From positions 1-29,459 of the forward strand of contig CAWUZD010000012.1 of assembly GCA_963926925.1 (NCBI GenBank): a DNA stretch of 29,459 nt, in the 5' to 3' direction. Every line of letters begins with the position of its first letter. The stretch's first letter is position 1. The notes under the pieces are model-generated. The model was not told where the DNA came from and ran no database searches. It saw only the letters and a program-made list of their open reading frames with translations. Shown one piece after another: positions 8,112 through 16,346 of this stretch. A program made the position numbers and the translations under genes. This DNA comes from Paralactobacillus_A sp963926925. GTDB taxonomy: Bacteria > Bacillota > Bacilli > Lactobacillales > Lactobacillaceae.

Positions 8112-8163
8112 AAATCCTTTCTGTTATGCTTGCTTATAGCAAAACAAATAGAAAGGATTTTTT
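8112..8163 (+). terminator. Terminator-like hairpin whose stem carries the next RBS
   Basis: AAATCCTTTCT (8112-8122) pairs perfectly with AGAAAGGATTT (8150-8160), followed by six T (8158-8163). A small inner hairpin, TTGCT-TAT-AGCAA, sits at 8130-8142. It can end the permease transcript. The right arm also contains AAAGGA, the ribosome binding site of the 40-aa ORF at 8167, which would be hidden when the hairpin forms. Confidence 0.65.
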
Positions 8164-8166
8164 ATA

Positions 8167-8289
8167 ATGATTGCTTTTTTAAAATTATTATTAGCAATCG
8201 GCAGTTTCTTAGCAGGAGTAAGTTTAGCAAGTTGGCTTTATCGTTCCAAACTAGGACACCGTTTCTTTTATCGTTATAAACACAAATAA
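8167..8289 (+). CDS. 40-aa single-helix membrane peptide, unknown function
   Basis: The ORF starts at ATG 8167, about 8 bases after AAAGGA, and stops at TAA 8287-8289 just before a strong terminator. The product begins MIAFLKLLLAIGSFLAGVSL. It has one hydrophobic helix (about residues 2-24) and a strongly basic, aromatic tail (YRSKLGHRFFYRYKHK). I recognise no family. The hydrophobic-then-basic shape fits a small membrane protein, a transporter or kinase modulator, or a membrane-active peptide; the sequence does not decide which. A 13-codon ORF without a visible ribosome binding site (8126-8167) lies in the upstream hairpin loop and overlaps the start as TAATG. It is downstream of the decayed Bce-type permease and convergent with walJ. 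Confidence 0.6.
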   Translation: MIAFLKLLLAIGSFLAGVSLASWLYRSKLGHRFFYRYKHK

Positions 8290-8326
8290 AAACCAGTTGT
8301 TTAATAATAAACAACTGGTTTTTTAT
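8288..8326. terminator. Bidirectional terminator between the 40-aa ORF and walJ
   Basis: AACCAGTTGTTTA (8291-8303) and TAAACAACTGGTT (8308-8320) form a 13-bp stem with an ATAA loop. There are A-runs on the left and T-runs on the right, so it can terminate both converging transcripts. Confidence 0.92.
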
Positions 8327-9136
8327 TTATTCAAGAGTAAATAACGCATCAGGTTCTTGAGGATCAGTATCATACAGATTAAAATCAGTACCCACACCCA
8401 AATCAGCCTTTTTTAATAATGATGAAACAGTTAGCCGGGCTAATGATTTCATGTTATTTTCATGGCTTAAATGACCAAGATAAATACGTTTAGTATGGTT
8501 GCCAATAACATCAATCATGGCTTCCGCACTATCTTCATTTGACAAGTGACCCGTATCACTAAGAATACGTTGCTTTAATGACCACGGATAACTGCCGGTG
8601 CGTAACATTTCTAAATCATGATTGCATTCAAATAAGTAAGCATTCGCATTACGAATAACACCTTCAACTTGCTGTGAAACATAGCCAGTATCGGTTAAAA
8701 TCACAAAGCTCTTGTGATGATGATGTAATTGGTAAAATTGTGGAGCTACAGCATCATGGGAAACACCGAAACTTTCAATATCTAAATCACCAAATGATAA
8801 TGTTTGTCCCATCGGAAAAATATGTTTCTGTTCATCACTCACATTACCAATGATTTTGGTCATTGCATCCCAGGTTGGTTGATTAGCATATATCTGTAAT
8901 TGTGGATAACGGCGTGCCAAAATGCCAACACTATGACTATGATCAGTATGTTCATGAGTTACTAGTAACATATCAACATCGTGCATATCACGATTAATTT
9001 TGGCAAGAGCTTGTTCGATTTTTTTACCACTCAAACCAGCATCAATTAATACTTTGTGTTGTGGTGTTTCTACATAAGTAACGTTGCCAGAACTACTACT
9101 TGCCAAAACACTAACCCGCATTCCAAAATCTGCCAT
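8327..9136 (-). CDS. walJ: WalJ (YycJ) metallo-beta-lactamase-fold hydrolase
   Basis: A cytoplasmic metal-dependent hydrolase of the WalJ/YycJ family, always encoded with the WalRK system and linked in other species to coordination of cell wall and DNA processes. The N-terminus has RVSVLASSSSGN and the metal site THEHTDHSHSVG (HxHxDH), with further ligands in the TDTGY and GHLSHEN segments. The length of 269 residues is typical. Three ATG codons stand in tandem (9142, 9139, 9136). The AGAGG at about 9146-9150 is best spaced for the last, so I start there; the other two would add one or two Met. It is the last gene of the operon. The htrA and rlmH genes that usually follow in lactobacilli are absent. 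Confidence 0.93.
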   Translation of the reverse strand: MADFGMRVSVLASSSSGNVTYVETPQHKVLIDAGLSGKKIEQALAKINRDMHDVDMLLVTHEHTDHSHSVGILARRYPQLQIYANQPTWDAMTKIIGNVSDEQKHIFPMGQTLSFGDLDIESFGVSHDAVAPQFYQLHHHHKSFVILTDTGYVSQQVEGVIRNANAYLFECNHDLEMLRTGSYPWSLKQRILSDTGHLSNEDSAEAMIDVIGNHTKRIYLGHLSHENNMKSLARLTVSSLLKKADLGVGTDFNLYDTDPQEPDALFTLE

Positions 9137-9150
9137 CATCATTTACCTCT

Positions 9151-9951
9151 TTAAGATTTAATCAACGTGCGATTAAAGGCATTAATTTTCTTAATGGTAA
9201 TATTGCGTGTATTCTTATTTTCAATACCAACATACCAAGCTGGAATATAAATCGCACTGCCATTTGCATCTAATAACCAAGTATAAGCCAATTTCGTCCA
9301 TTTGATAATGGAGTTATCAGGAATTTCGTTATCAGTATAAAGGGCGACAACTGCTTCTTGGGCACTAATCGTTGCCATCTTTTCACGCAAAATCGTGATG
9401 TTATTAATATAACTTTGCACATACTGGTTAATCGTACCATTATGATTAATCTTAAACGTTAATTGACCGCGTTCATCATAAAAAGTTCCCTCAGAAAACT
9501 TTTCAACAAAAACAATTTGGGTACGGTTGGACAAATCAGGTGCATATTGATAATGATCACCAAATAGAATCATATTCGGATTTTTAACTAAATTTTTAAC
9601 CGCATTTAACCGTTGATCAGCCCGCACATCAATCGGGGTATTTAAATAACTAATCATTAAGGAATGATTATTAACAGTGGTAAAGGTTGCATGTTGACCA
9701 TGTAATTTATTAACATTTTGCTGCAAATCATTGCCAGGTCGACTAGCAAGATAATAACCTTCACCTTTCTTATTAGAAAGATTATTAAAACTGATATTAT
9801 CACTGTGCAATTCTTTAATAATCTGGGCACTTTGGTTCGGATTAATCGTTGATTTCGTCAAGTGATTACTTTGAAAGTAATTAATTTCCAAGAAAAGATC
9901 AATGCCAATAAAAACAAATAAGAAAATCCATTCAATTCTTCTAAAGTCCAT
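9151..9951 (-). CDS. walI: WalI (YycI) regulator of the WalRK system
   Basis: A bitopic membrane protein of 266 residues with one N-terminal transmembrane helix (about 9-26, in MDFRRIEWIFLFVFIGIDLF) and an extracellular YycI domain. In Bacillus subtilis WalI and WalH form a complex with the kinase WalK through their helices and restrain it; the role here is inferred from the family. The MDFRRIEWIF start is characteristic of the family. The ATG lies 3 bp after the walH stop with only GGGG upstream, so translation is probably coupled. walJ follows directly, its ribosome binding site touching the walI stop. Confidence 0.92.
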   Translation of the reverse strand: MDFRRIEWIFLFVFIGIDLFLEINYFQSNHLTKSTINPNQSAQIIKELHSDNISFNNLSNKKGEGYYLASRPGNDLQQNVNKLHGQHATFTTVNNHSLMISYLNTPIDVRADQRLNAVKNLVKNPNMILFGDHYQYAPDLSNRTQIVFVEKFSEGTFYDERGQLTFKINHNGTINQYVQSYINNITILREKMATISAQEAVVALYTDNEIPDNSIIKWTKLAYTWLLDANGSAIYIPAWYVGIENKNTRNITIKKINAFNRTLIKS

Positions 9952-9954
9952 TTG

Positions 9955-11274
9955 CTAATACCCCACTTTATTGGCCGTTTGTTGATTAAGAAGCGTTTGG
10001 TAAGCCTGCCAAGCATCATCAATTTGTACATAATAAGTTGGTTGTAAGTTAACCACTTGATTAGAAGTTGATGCTGTTTGCCATTGATAACCAAGAATAA
10101 TATTTTGAATTTGTTTACTATTAATACCAACTTGCTGTAATTCTGCTAAGACCTGTTCAGTTGTTGGTAAGTTAACCGTTTTATCCTGCGTTGGTAATGG
10201 TACTTGTAACACATTGTTGTTAAAAATTAATTGTTCATTATTATTAGCAAAATTAACTTGTACTAAACTACGATGCGCTGATGCAAAAATTGGAAAACCT
10301 TCAACAAAGCAACGGTAACTAACACTTTTATGCGCTTCATTGACAGCAAAATAACGTAAATTAGTTAACGGATTAGCAATTGGTGTAATACTACTTTCAC
10401 CGCGTTTTAATAACGCCTGTAATCCTGAAACTTCATCAATATTAAACTTATTAAAAATAAGCACGCCATTATTGTGTGACAATGTTAACCGTTTATTCGC
10501 ACCTAATGAATAAATAGTATTGTTATCATCTTCATGAGCATCAACATCATTAGGATTCTTACTATTAAATAAACTGGCAATGTATTGCGTCTGCATTTGT
10601 TGCGTTACTAAGTAAGCATATGGTGCCAATTGCACGGGATTAGGATATTCAACCCATAAATTACTACCGTGCCATTTTTGTACGACTGGTAATTTAATAT
10701 CAACGCGCTTTAACAACATCACAACCGGTTGCGTATGATATTTTTGCAATTGCGCTGTATGCATCGTCCGGTTTTGATCATTGAAAAAGTTAATTTGGCT
10801 ATTATCCTTATTTAATGAAATTTGCACGCGGTTAAACTTAAAATAACGTTTTACATTTTTAGCAAACGGAATGATACGGGCAAAAATACTACTATTAATA
10901 GTGGTAGTGTAGTTCATTGTTAACGTATTTGGTGTATTTAATTTACTTAAATATGCCTCACTACTCAAATTATCAACCTTATGAACTGCCCCAATCGTCC
11001 AGGTTTCCGCACAATTATGCAAATTTTCAGGAAGATTATCATGAGTGTTATAAACTTGCCAACTTTTACCATTATTATCACAAACTAAGATTTGTGTTGG
11101 TAAATATAGTTCTTGTTGGGTCCGGGATGTACTTGAATCAACTTGTTCAGTATCAGTACTCTTGGTTGCTTGTTGATACTGAGCATTACCAGTCCAAATT
11201 TTCCATGTTAAAAATAAGCTAAGAACAACGACTGCTATTAATGCTAATCGTAAAATAAAATTACCACGCTTCAT
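9955..11274 (-). CDS. walH: WalH (YycH) regulator of the WalRK system
   Basis: A bitopic membrane protein of 439 residues. One transmembrane helix lies at about residues 6-23, followed by a long extracellular YycH domain. With WalI it modulates the kinase WalK. The family match rests on position in the operon, size and topology; the extracellular sequence is poorly conserved, as usual. The start ATG overlaps the walK stop as TAATG, showing translational coupling. An in-frame TTG four codons earlier is less likely. Confidence 0.9.
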   Translation of the reverse strand: MKRGNFILRLALIAVVVLSLFLTWKIWTGNAQYQQATKSTDTEQVDSSTSRTQQELYLPTQILVCDNNGKSWQVYNTHDNLPENLHNCAETWTIGAVHKVDNLSSEAYLSKLNTPNTLTMNYTTTINSSIFARIIPFAKNVKRYFKFNRVQISLNKDNSQINFFNDQNRTMHTAQLQKYHTQPVVMLLKRVDIKLPVVQKWHGSNLWVEYPNPVQLAPYAYLVTQQMQTQYIASLFNSKNPNDVDAHEDDNNTIYSLGANKRLTLSHNNGVLIFNKFNIDEVSGLQALLKRGESSITPIANPLTNLRYFAVNEAHKSVSYRCFVEGFPIFASAHRSLVQVNFANNNEQLIFNNNVLQVPLPTQDKTVNLPTTEQVLAELQQVGINSKQIQNIILGYQWQTASTSNQVVNLQPTYYVQIDDAWQAYQTLLNQQTANKVGY

Positions 11275-13178
11275 TAATCTTCCCAATCTCCTTCATCAAT
11301 TGGTTCATATGGGAGCGCAATGTAGAAAGTAGAACCTTTACCTTCACCTTGTGATTCAACCCAAATTTTGCCACCCATTGCTTCAACCATTTCCTTGGAA
11401 ATAGCCAAACCTAAACCAGTACCACCTTGTTGCCGTGAACGCGCCTTATCAACCCGGTAGAACCGGTCAAAGACTTTCCGTAAGTACTTCCGCGGAATTC
11501 CTAAGCCTTGGTCGGCAATACTAATCATTACCTGATTATTCGTTTCAAATAATGAACAAGTAATTACTCCACCATTTGGTGAATACTTAATCGCATTATT
11601 AACAATGTTATCAATAATTTGCATGAAACGATTAGTATCGATTTCAACCCATAAGTCGCGTTTCGTAAACTTCCGCTTAATAACGTAGTGTTTGTTCTTA
11701 ACTTGTTCAACCAAGTTATTATGCACACTGTTATTATCTTGGGCGGCATTCTGGTTATTGGTTTTAATCATCATGTCAAAACGATCAAGAATATAATTCA
11801 AAAATTCATTCAAGTTAACTGTTTCTAAGTCCATCTTAATGACGCCACGATCAAGGCGTGACAAACTTAGTAAGTCATTAATCATATGAATCATCCGGTC
11901 GGTTTCATCTTGCGTTACTTTCAAAAATTGTGGCGCAATCTTTGGATCTTTCCACGCTCCATCAACAAGGGCATCAATGTAACTCCGCATTGATGTTAAT
12001 GGTGTCCGCAATTCATGGGAAACATTCGAAACGAATTCACGCCGTTCACGATCATTTTTCTGTTGTTCAGTAACATCATGTAACACGCATACCAAACCAC
12101 TAATAAAGCCAATATCACGTTGAATTAGTGAAAAATCAACGTGCAAAATTAAATCATGTTCATCTTGTGACAAATCAAGAATCATTTCATGCTGATACTT
12201 CAATAAATCACGGAAAGTATATTCATGTTCAAGATTCAAAACCTTCAGAATTGATTTGCCAATGGCTTCTTCACTCCGCAAATCTAAGAATTCTAAGGCC
12301 GCATTATTAATAATCGTGACATTGCCACGCCGGTCAGTCGCAATAACCCCATCAGTCATATGTGTTAACACAGAATCCAACCGCCGCCGTTCCGCTTCAG
12401 ATGCTTCTTGTGCTTCTTCAACCCGGACTGATAAATTATTAACTGCTACGGCTAATTGGCCTAATTCATCTTGACCATAAACATGGACCTGACCAGAATA
12501 ATCACCACGCGCCATCCGAATGGCCTGTTTCTTCATTTCATCAATCGGCCGCGTAATCGCCCGGCTGATAACAATGGCAATCACCATCCCAATTAATGCC
12601 GCCATTAATGATGAATAAAGGAAAATGCGTGTAATATCATGGATGTTCTTATAAACTCCCGTCATACTAGCACGCACATATAATGCTCCAATAACATTAT
12701 TATTAGCATTACCATTAACCTTCGGGTTCTTAATCGGCACAATGTGAATATAGTAACTACCGGTTTGCTGATCATAAATTTCACTCGAATTTTTCAAACC
12801 AGAATACAATACTTTCTTAACTTGTGCATCAGTTGTCTTGGTACCAATAATACTTTGATCATTAACATTACTATCAGCACGAATAGTACCATTACTATCA
12901 ATAACTTGTACTTCTGATAACGTTGTATCAGAAATCATTGACTTAATCTTCTTATTAGCTTCGGTTGTGTTAGTTTGTAATAATTCTTCACCAATTTGAT
13001 TAATTGTATAATCAGCAATTTGTGAATCAACTTGGTTACGAAAATCAGTAACATTTTCTTGTTCTAAATGTCTAACAAAATACGCACCAATAATTTCAAC
13101 GGTTGCTAAAATTAATAACATAAAAACTAATGCAATTTTAAATTGTATTGATTGAAAGAAACGAATTTTATTACTCAT
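11274..13178 (-). CDS. walK: Sensor histidine kinase WalK
   Basis: The membrane kinase of the essential cell-wall two-component system, 634 residues. From the N-terminus: transmembrane helix 1 (about 11-33), extracellular Cache/PAS-like domain, helix 2 (about 184-206), HAMP, cytoplasmic PAS (about 262-370), HisKA with phosphoacceptor His388 in NVSHELRTPLTSM, and ATPase domain with N box (NNAIKYSPN), G1 (DQGLGIPRKY) and G2 (GGTGLGLAI). The PAS keeps the residues that bind zinc in Staphylococcus aureus WalK, here His273, Asp276, His367 and Glu371 (HMTD and HDVTE). An in-frame TTG three codons earlier is too close to GGAG, so I use the ATG. A hairpin with a U-tract separates it from walR. Confidence 0.95.
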   Translation of the reverse strand: MSNKIRFFQSIQFKIALVFMLLILATVEIIGAYFVRHLEQENVTDFRNQVDSQIADYTINQIGEELLQTNTTEANKKIKSMISDTTLSEVQVIDSNGTIRADSNVNDQSIIGTKTTDAQVKKVLYSGLKNSSEIYDQQTGSYYIHIVPIKNPKVNGNANNNVIGALYVRASMTGVYKNIHDITRIFLYSSLMAALIGMVIAIVISRAITRPIDEMKKQAIRMARGDYSGQVHVYGQDELGQLAVAVNNLSVRVEEAQEASEAERRRLDSVLTHMTDGVIATDRRGNVTIINNAALEFLDLRSEEAIGKSILKVLNLEHEYTFRDLLKYQHEMILDLSQDEHDLILHVDFSLIQRDIGFISGLVCVLHDVTEQQKNDRERREFVSNVSHELRTPLTSMRSYIDALVDGAWKDPKIAPQFLKVTQDETDRMIHMINDLLSLSRLDRGVIKMDLETVNLNEFLNYILDRFDMMIKTNNQNAAQDNNSVHNNLVEQVKNKHYVIKRKFTKRDLWVEIDTNRFMQIIDNIVNNAIKYSPNGGVITCSLFETNNQVMISIADQGLGIPRKYLRKVFDRFYRVDKARSRQQGGTGLGLAISKEMVEAMGGKIWVESQGEGKGSTFYIALPYEPIDEGDWED

Positions 13179-13196
13179 TAATGTCAAACTCCATCA

Positions 13197-13229
13197 TTAA
13201 AAAAGCGGATTATAATTAGTAATCCGCTT
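13197..13229 (-). terminator. Terminator-like hairpin between walR and walK
   Basis: AAGCGGATTA (13203-13212) and TAATCCGCTT (13220-13229) form a 10-bp stem with a 7-base loop. On the minus strand the stem runs directly into six T. It has all features of an intrinsic terminator but lies inside the wal operon, so it probably lets only part of the transcripts continue into walK. Confidence 0.75.
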
Positions 13230-13252
13230 GCATTATTTATATCAATCCGCAA

Positions 13253-13978
13253 TTATTCATCAGTTTGTTCGTTATCATGATTATCATATAAATAATAACC
13301 AACACCACGGCGCGTGATTAACCATTGGGGATGACTTGGATCATCTTCAACTTTTTCACGTAACCGCCGCATGGTAACATCAACTGTCCGAACATCGCCG
13401 AAGTAATCATAACCCCACACTGTTTGTAACAATGTTTCCCGTGTCATTACTTGGCCCAAGTGTTGTGCTAAGTAATACAATAATTCAAATTCACGATGTG
13501 TTAATTCAATCATTTCACCACGTTTAGTTACTGTGTAAGCGTCAGGTTTGATTACCAAATCGCCAATTTTAATATCATTTGATTCTTCATCAGCATTATT
13601 TTGAATTTCAATACTATCTTGTCGACGTAAGTTAGCCTTAACCCGTGCAATTAATTCACGATTAGAAAATGGTTTAGTAACATAATCATCGGCACCCAAT
13701 TCTAGCCCTAATACCTTATCAATTTCAGAATCTTTAGCAGTTACCATAATAATCGGCATGTTATATTTTTTACGTACTTGCCGTGCAACTTCTAATCCAT
13801 CAATTTTAGGTAACATTAAATCAAGTAAAATCAAATCAGGATGTTCTGCTTCAACTTGTTGTAAAGCTTCTTCACCATCAAAAGCAGTAACAACATCATA
13901 TCCTTCATTAGTTAAATTAAACTTAACAATGTCAGAAATGGGCTTTTCATCGTCAACGACAAGAATTTTCTTAGCCAT
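13253..13978 (-). CDS. walR: Response regulator WalR
   Basis: The essential OmpR-family regulator of cell-wall hydrolase genes, 241 residues. The receiver domain starts MAKKILVVDDEKPISDIVKF, with phosphoacceptor Asp53 in LLDLMLP and Lys102 in TKPF. Thr101, which is phosphorylated by the PASTA kinase in staphylococci, is present. The C-terminal winged helix contains LTHREFELLYYLAQHLGQV and VDVTMRRLREKVEDDP. A GTG three codons upstream lies on the GGAGG itself, so the start is the ATG. It has its own promoter and may also be read from dnaB, since I see no terminator between them. Confidence 0.97.
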   Translation of the reverse strand: MAKKILVVDDEKPISDIVKFNLTNEGYDVVTAFDGEEALQQVEAEHPDLILLDLMLPKIDGLEVARQVRKKYNMPIIMVTAKDSEIDKVLGLELGADDYVTKPFSNRELIARVKANLRRQDSIEIQNNADEESNDIKIGDLVIKPDAYTVTKRGEMIELTHREFELLYYLAQHLGQVMTRETLLQTVWGYDYFGDVRTVDVTMRRLREKVEDDPSHPQWLITRRGVGYYLYDNHDNEQTDE

Positions 13979-14016
13979 AACTGCCACCTCCAGGATTAAC
14001 TCCTACAATTACTAAT

Positions 14017-14045
14017 ATTATAACGTTTATCGTTTTTGAGGACAA
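14017..14045 (-). promoter_or_regulatory. walR promoter
   Basis: On the minus strand TTGTCC (14040-14045), a 17-bp spacer and a perfect TATAAT (14017-14022) lie 38 bases upstream of the walR start. The leader carries GGAGG. Confidence 0.7.
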
Positions 14046-14102
14046 ATTACCACCAATTTGAAATACTCAAAATATCCTGTCTTTACTTATCAAAAAACAA
14101 CT

Positions 14103-15518
14103 TTAACGCGTTGGTGCCACACGTTTAGATGGGTTAGCAAACTTATTATGTGATTTAATAAACAATAAATGAGCAGTACCACGTGCACCAGCCCGGTTCT
14201 TTTCAACGATAACTTCAATTTCACCAACATCGTTATCGCCACGTCTTTGTTGGTTATCATCATCGTCATCACTATTATTATCACGATAATAGTCATCCCG
14301 GTATAAGAAAGAAACAACATCCGCATCCTGTTCAATAGAACCAGATTCACGAATATCTGATAACATTGGTCGTTTATCCTGCCGTTGTTCAACGCCCCGT
14401 GATAATTGTGATAACGCAATAACCGGTGCTTTTAATTCTTTAGCCAATTTCTTCAATTGCCGTGAAATAGCAGAAACTTCTTGTTGCCGGTTTTCTTGAC
14501 CAGTACCTTCAATTAATTGTAAATAATCAACTAATACTAAGCCCAAATGACCATGTTCACGGGCTAAACGCCGGCATTTAGCACGAATTTCGGTTACTTT
14601 TTGTCCAGGTGTATCATCAATATAAATAGGAATCTGACTTAAACTACCGGTTGCCATAATGAAGGCATTTAATTCTTCTTCAGTTAAATCACCCGTCCGT
14701 AAGTGCGTCGCGTCAATATTACCTTCAGCACAAATCATCCGGTTAATTAATTGTTCAGCACTCATTTCCAAACTAAAAATCGCAATTGGCGGTACTTCAT
14801 CAGTAACTGTCCGTTGTTTTTCAAGATAATGACCAGTGTTAATTGCTACATTTAACGCAAAAGCCGTTTTCCCCATCCCTGGCCGTGCCGCAATAATATC
14901 AAAATCATCCGGGTGTAAGCCATCAATTAACTTATCAAGTTCTTGATAACCGGTTGATAAACCAGTAATTTCAGCTGAACTATTCTGTAATTTTTCCAAA
15001 TGATCATAAGCATCAGCTAGCAAGTTATCAACAGTTTGAAAACCATTATGATTTCGTGCATCGGCCACATTAGCCAGGGCTTGTTCTGCCTTTTCTAAAA
15101 TTTCGTCTGGTTTTTCGTTTTGTTCATAACTGCTTTGCGTAATCTTGGTACCAATGTTTATTAAATGTCGTAACCGCGCTTTGTCAGCCACAATTTGTGC
15201 ATAGTATTCCGCATTACCCGCTGTTGGTACCGCATCAGCTAATTGGACCAAATAAGTAATGCCACCAATATCTTCTAATTGATCATGATTTTGTAAATAA
15301 TCCTTTAAAGTAACAACATCAATATTTTTATTAACATCATTCAACGCCACCATGGCTTTAAAGATTAATTGGTGTGCTTTTAAATAAAAGTCTTTGGCAT
15401 CAATTAATGCTTCAATATCAGCCAATTTATCTTCTTCGAATAAAATACTACCTAATACTGATTTTTCAGCATCAGCATCATAAGGCATTGTTTGCATTGT
15501 ATCAATATTATCAACCAT
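14103..15518 (-). CDS. dnaB: Replicative DNA helicase DnaB
   Basis: The hexameric helicase that unwinds DNA at the replication fork, 471 residues. The N-terminal domain (about 10-110) begins MPYDADAEKSVLGSILFEED. The RecA-like domain has Walker A at 211-218 (ARPGMGKT), Walker B (LVLVDYLQLI), LSRGVEQRQDKRPMLSDIRESG and the C-terminal FLYRDDYY. An acidic, Asn/Asp-rich loop follows that motif, as in many lactobacilli. Of several in-frame starts, the ATG at 15518 has the correct spacing to AAGGAG. Its ribosome binding site lies just after the stop of a TetR gene, and I see no separate promoter in the 16-bp gap. In other lactobacilli dnaB follows rplI and gdpP; here that neighbourhood is replaced. 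Confidence 0.97.
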   Translation of the reverse strand: MVDNIDTMQTMPYDADAEKSVLGSILFEEDKLADIEALIDAKDFYLKAHQLIFKAMVALNDVNKNIDVVTLKDYLQNHDQLEDIGGITYLVQLADAVPTAGNAEYYAQIVADKARLRHLINIGTKITQSSYEQNEKPDEILEKAEQALANVADARNHNGFQTVDNLLADAYDHLEKLQNSSAEITGLSTGYQELDKLIDGLHPDDFDIIAARPGMGKTAFALNVAINTGHYLEKQRTVTDEVPPIAIFSLEMSAEQLINRMICAEGNIDATHLRTGDLTEEELNAFIMATGSLSQIPIYIDDTPGQKVTEIRAKCRRLAREHGHLGLVLVDYLQLIEGTGQENRQQEVSAISRQLKKLAKELKAPVIALSQLSRGVEQRQDKRPMLSDIRESGSIEQDADVVSFLYRDDYYRDNNSDDDDDNQQRRGDNDVGEIEVIVEKNRAGARGTAHLLFIKSHNKFANPSKRVAPTR

Positions 15519-15534
15519 TATCTTCTCCTTATTA

Positions 15535-16125
15535 CTATTTACGATTATCAATCAGTGGTACTTTACCTAAATTATCCTTAATTAACGTGGCCATTTGGTT
15601 AGCAATGGTATTAACACTGCCACCAATCTTACCACGGATATAAAGTTCCAATGTTCCCACAATTCCAGTAACTACAAAATATAATGTGGTTTGGTTATAG
15701 TTAAAATCATACATTTGTTGGAGCCGGTCACGCAATAAAATAATTAAATGTTTCCGTAATGGATATGAGCCTTGTCCTTCAAATAAACGCTTAAAGAAAA
15801 TACGATCACGATCAAAAAAAGTCAAAATAATCTTAATCCGGTCTTCTAATGAACCATTATTTTCATCATTAACAACCAGTGCATGTAATAAATGTTCCTT
15901 TAGTAACACATCAGTCAACATATATTTATCTTTATAATGTAGATAAAAAGTTTTCCGTTCAATATCAGCTTTATCACAAATCATCTTAATCGTAATATCG
16001 CGCAAACGATATTGCTCTAATAATTGATAAAATGCATCCTTAATGCGACTTTCCGTTTTTAGAGCGCGCCGATCCATTTTTAACGTTTTATTTTGACAAT
16101 TATCATTCAATGCCCACTGATCCAT
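15535..16125 (-). CDS. TetR/AcrR-family transcriptional regulator
   Basis: A 196-residue repressor-type protein. The N-terminal helix-turn-helix spans about residues 20-66 (ESRIKDAFYQLLEQYRLRDITIKMICDKADIERKTFYLHYKDKYML), with the family signature KTFYLHYKDK. The C-terminal ligand-binding part resembles the TetR_C group found in many lactobacilli. It is divergent from an SMR transporter, MFS exporter and DUF4811 operon, which it probably represses until an inducing compound binds. Operator-like repeats overlap its own -35 region, suggesting autorepression. AAGGAG lies 9 bases before the ATG. It sits immediately upstream of dnaB on the same strand. Confidence 0.92.
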   Translation of the reverse strand: MDQWALNDNCQNKTLKMDRRALKTESRIKDAFYQLLEQYRLRDITIKMICDKADIERKTFYLHYKDKYMLTDVLLKEHLLHALVVNDENNGSLEDRIKIILTFFDRDRIFFKRLFEGQGSYPLRKHLIILLRDRLQQMYDFNYNQTTLYFVVTGIVGTLELYIRGKIGGSVNTIANQMATLIKDNLGKVPLIDNRK

Positions 16126-16174
16126 CTTAATTGCTCCTTCATATAGTCGTTCAATTTGAAAAACTCAATTATTT

Positions 16175-16202
16175 ATTATAGTGTATAAATGTAGATTAAG
16201 AA
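16175..16202 (-). promoter_or_regulatory. TetR gene promoter
   Basis: On the minus strand a perfect TATAAT (16175-16180) is preceded after 16 bp by a weak -35, TTCTTA (16197-16202). The -35 lies inside the operator-like repeat at 16194-16213. Confidence 0.5.
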
Positions 16203-16320
16203 ACATGTGTGTAATTTTTGTTGAAAAATAAGATTATTTAATTATAATATACAAGTGTAGTTTAAGAAACACATGTGTATTTAATTTAACTACATAATTA
16301 TATACACACATCTCTTAATC
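16194..16320. promoter_or_regulatory. Three operator-like repeats between TetR and the SMR gene
   Basis: Related motifs occur at 16194-16213 (GATTAAGAAACATGTGTGTA), 16260-16279 (GTTTAAGAAACACATGTGTA) and, inverted, at 16301-16320 (GATTAAGAGATGTGTGTATA). The first overlaps the TetR -35 and the second lies just after the likely start point of the SMR transcript. ACACATGTGT in the middle copy is a perfect palindrome. They are the best candidates for TetR binding. Confidence 0.6.
16221..16248 (+). promoter_or_regulatory. Promoter of the SMR-MFS-DUF4811 operon
   Basis: TTGAAA (16221-16226), a 16-bp spacer and TATAAT (16243-16248). An operator-like repeat begins 12 bases after the -10, so a bound repressor would block initiation. 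Confidence 0.6.
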
Positions 16321-16346
16321 GATAAATACTTTAAAGAGGTGTGGGT

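Noticed and set aside
10917..11222. Plus-strand ORF opposite walH, rich in Tyr
   Set aside because: It is antisense to a conserved gene, without a start signal or recognisable features.
14090..14419. Minus-strand ORF within the 3' end of dnaB
   Set aside because: It is a frame shadow of the dnaB coding region including the Asp-rich loop, with no ribosome binding site.
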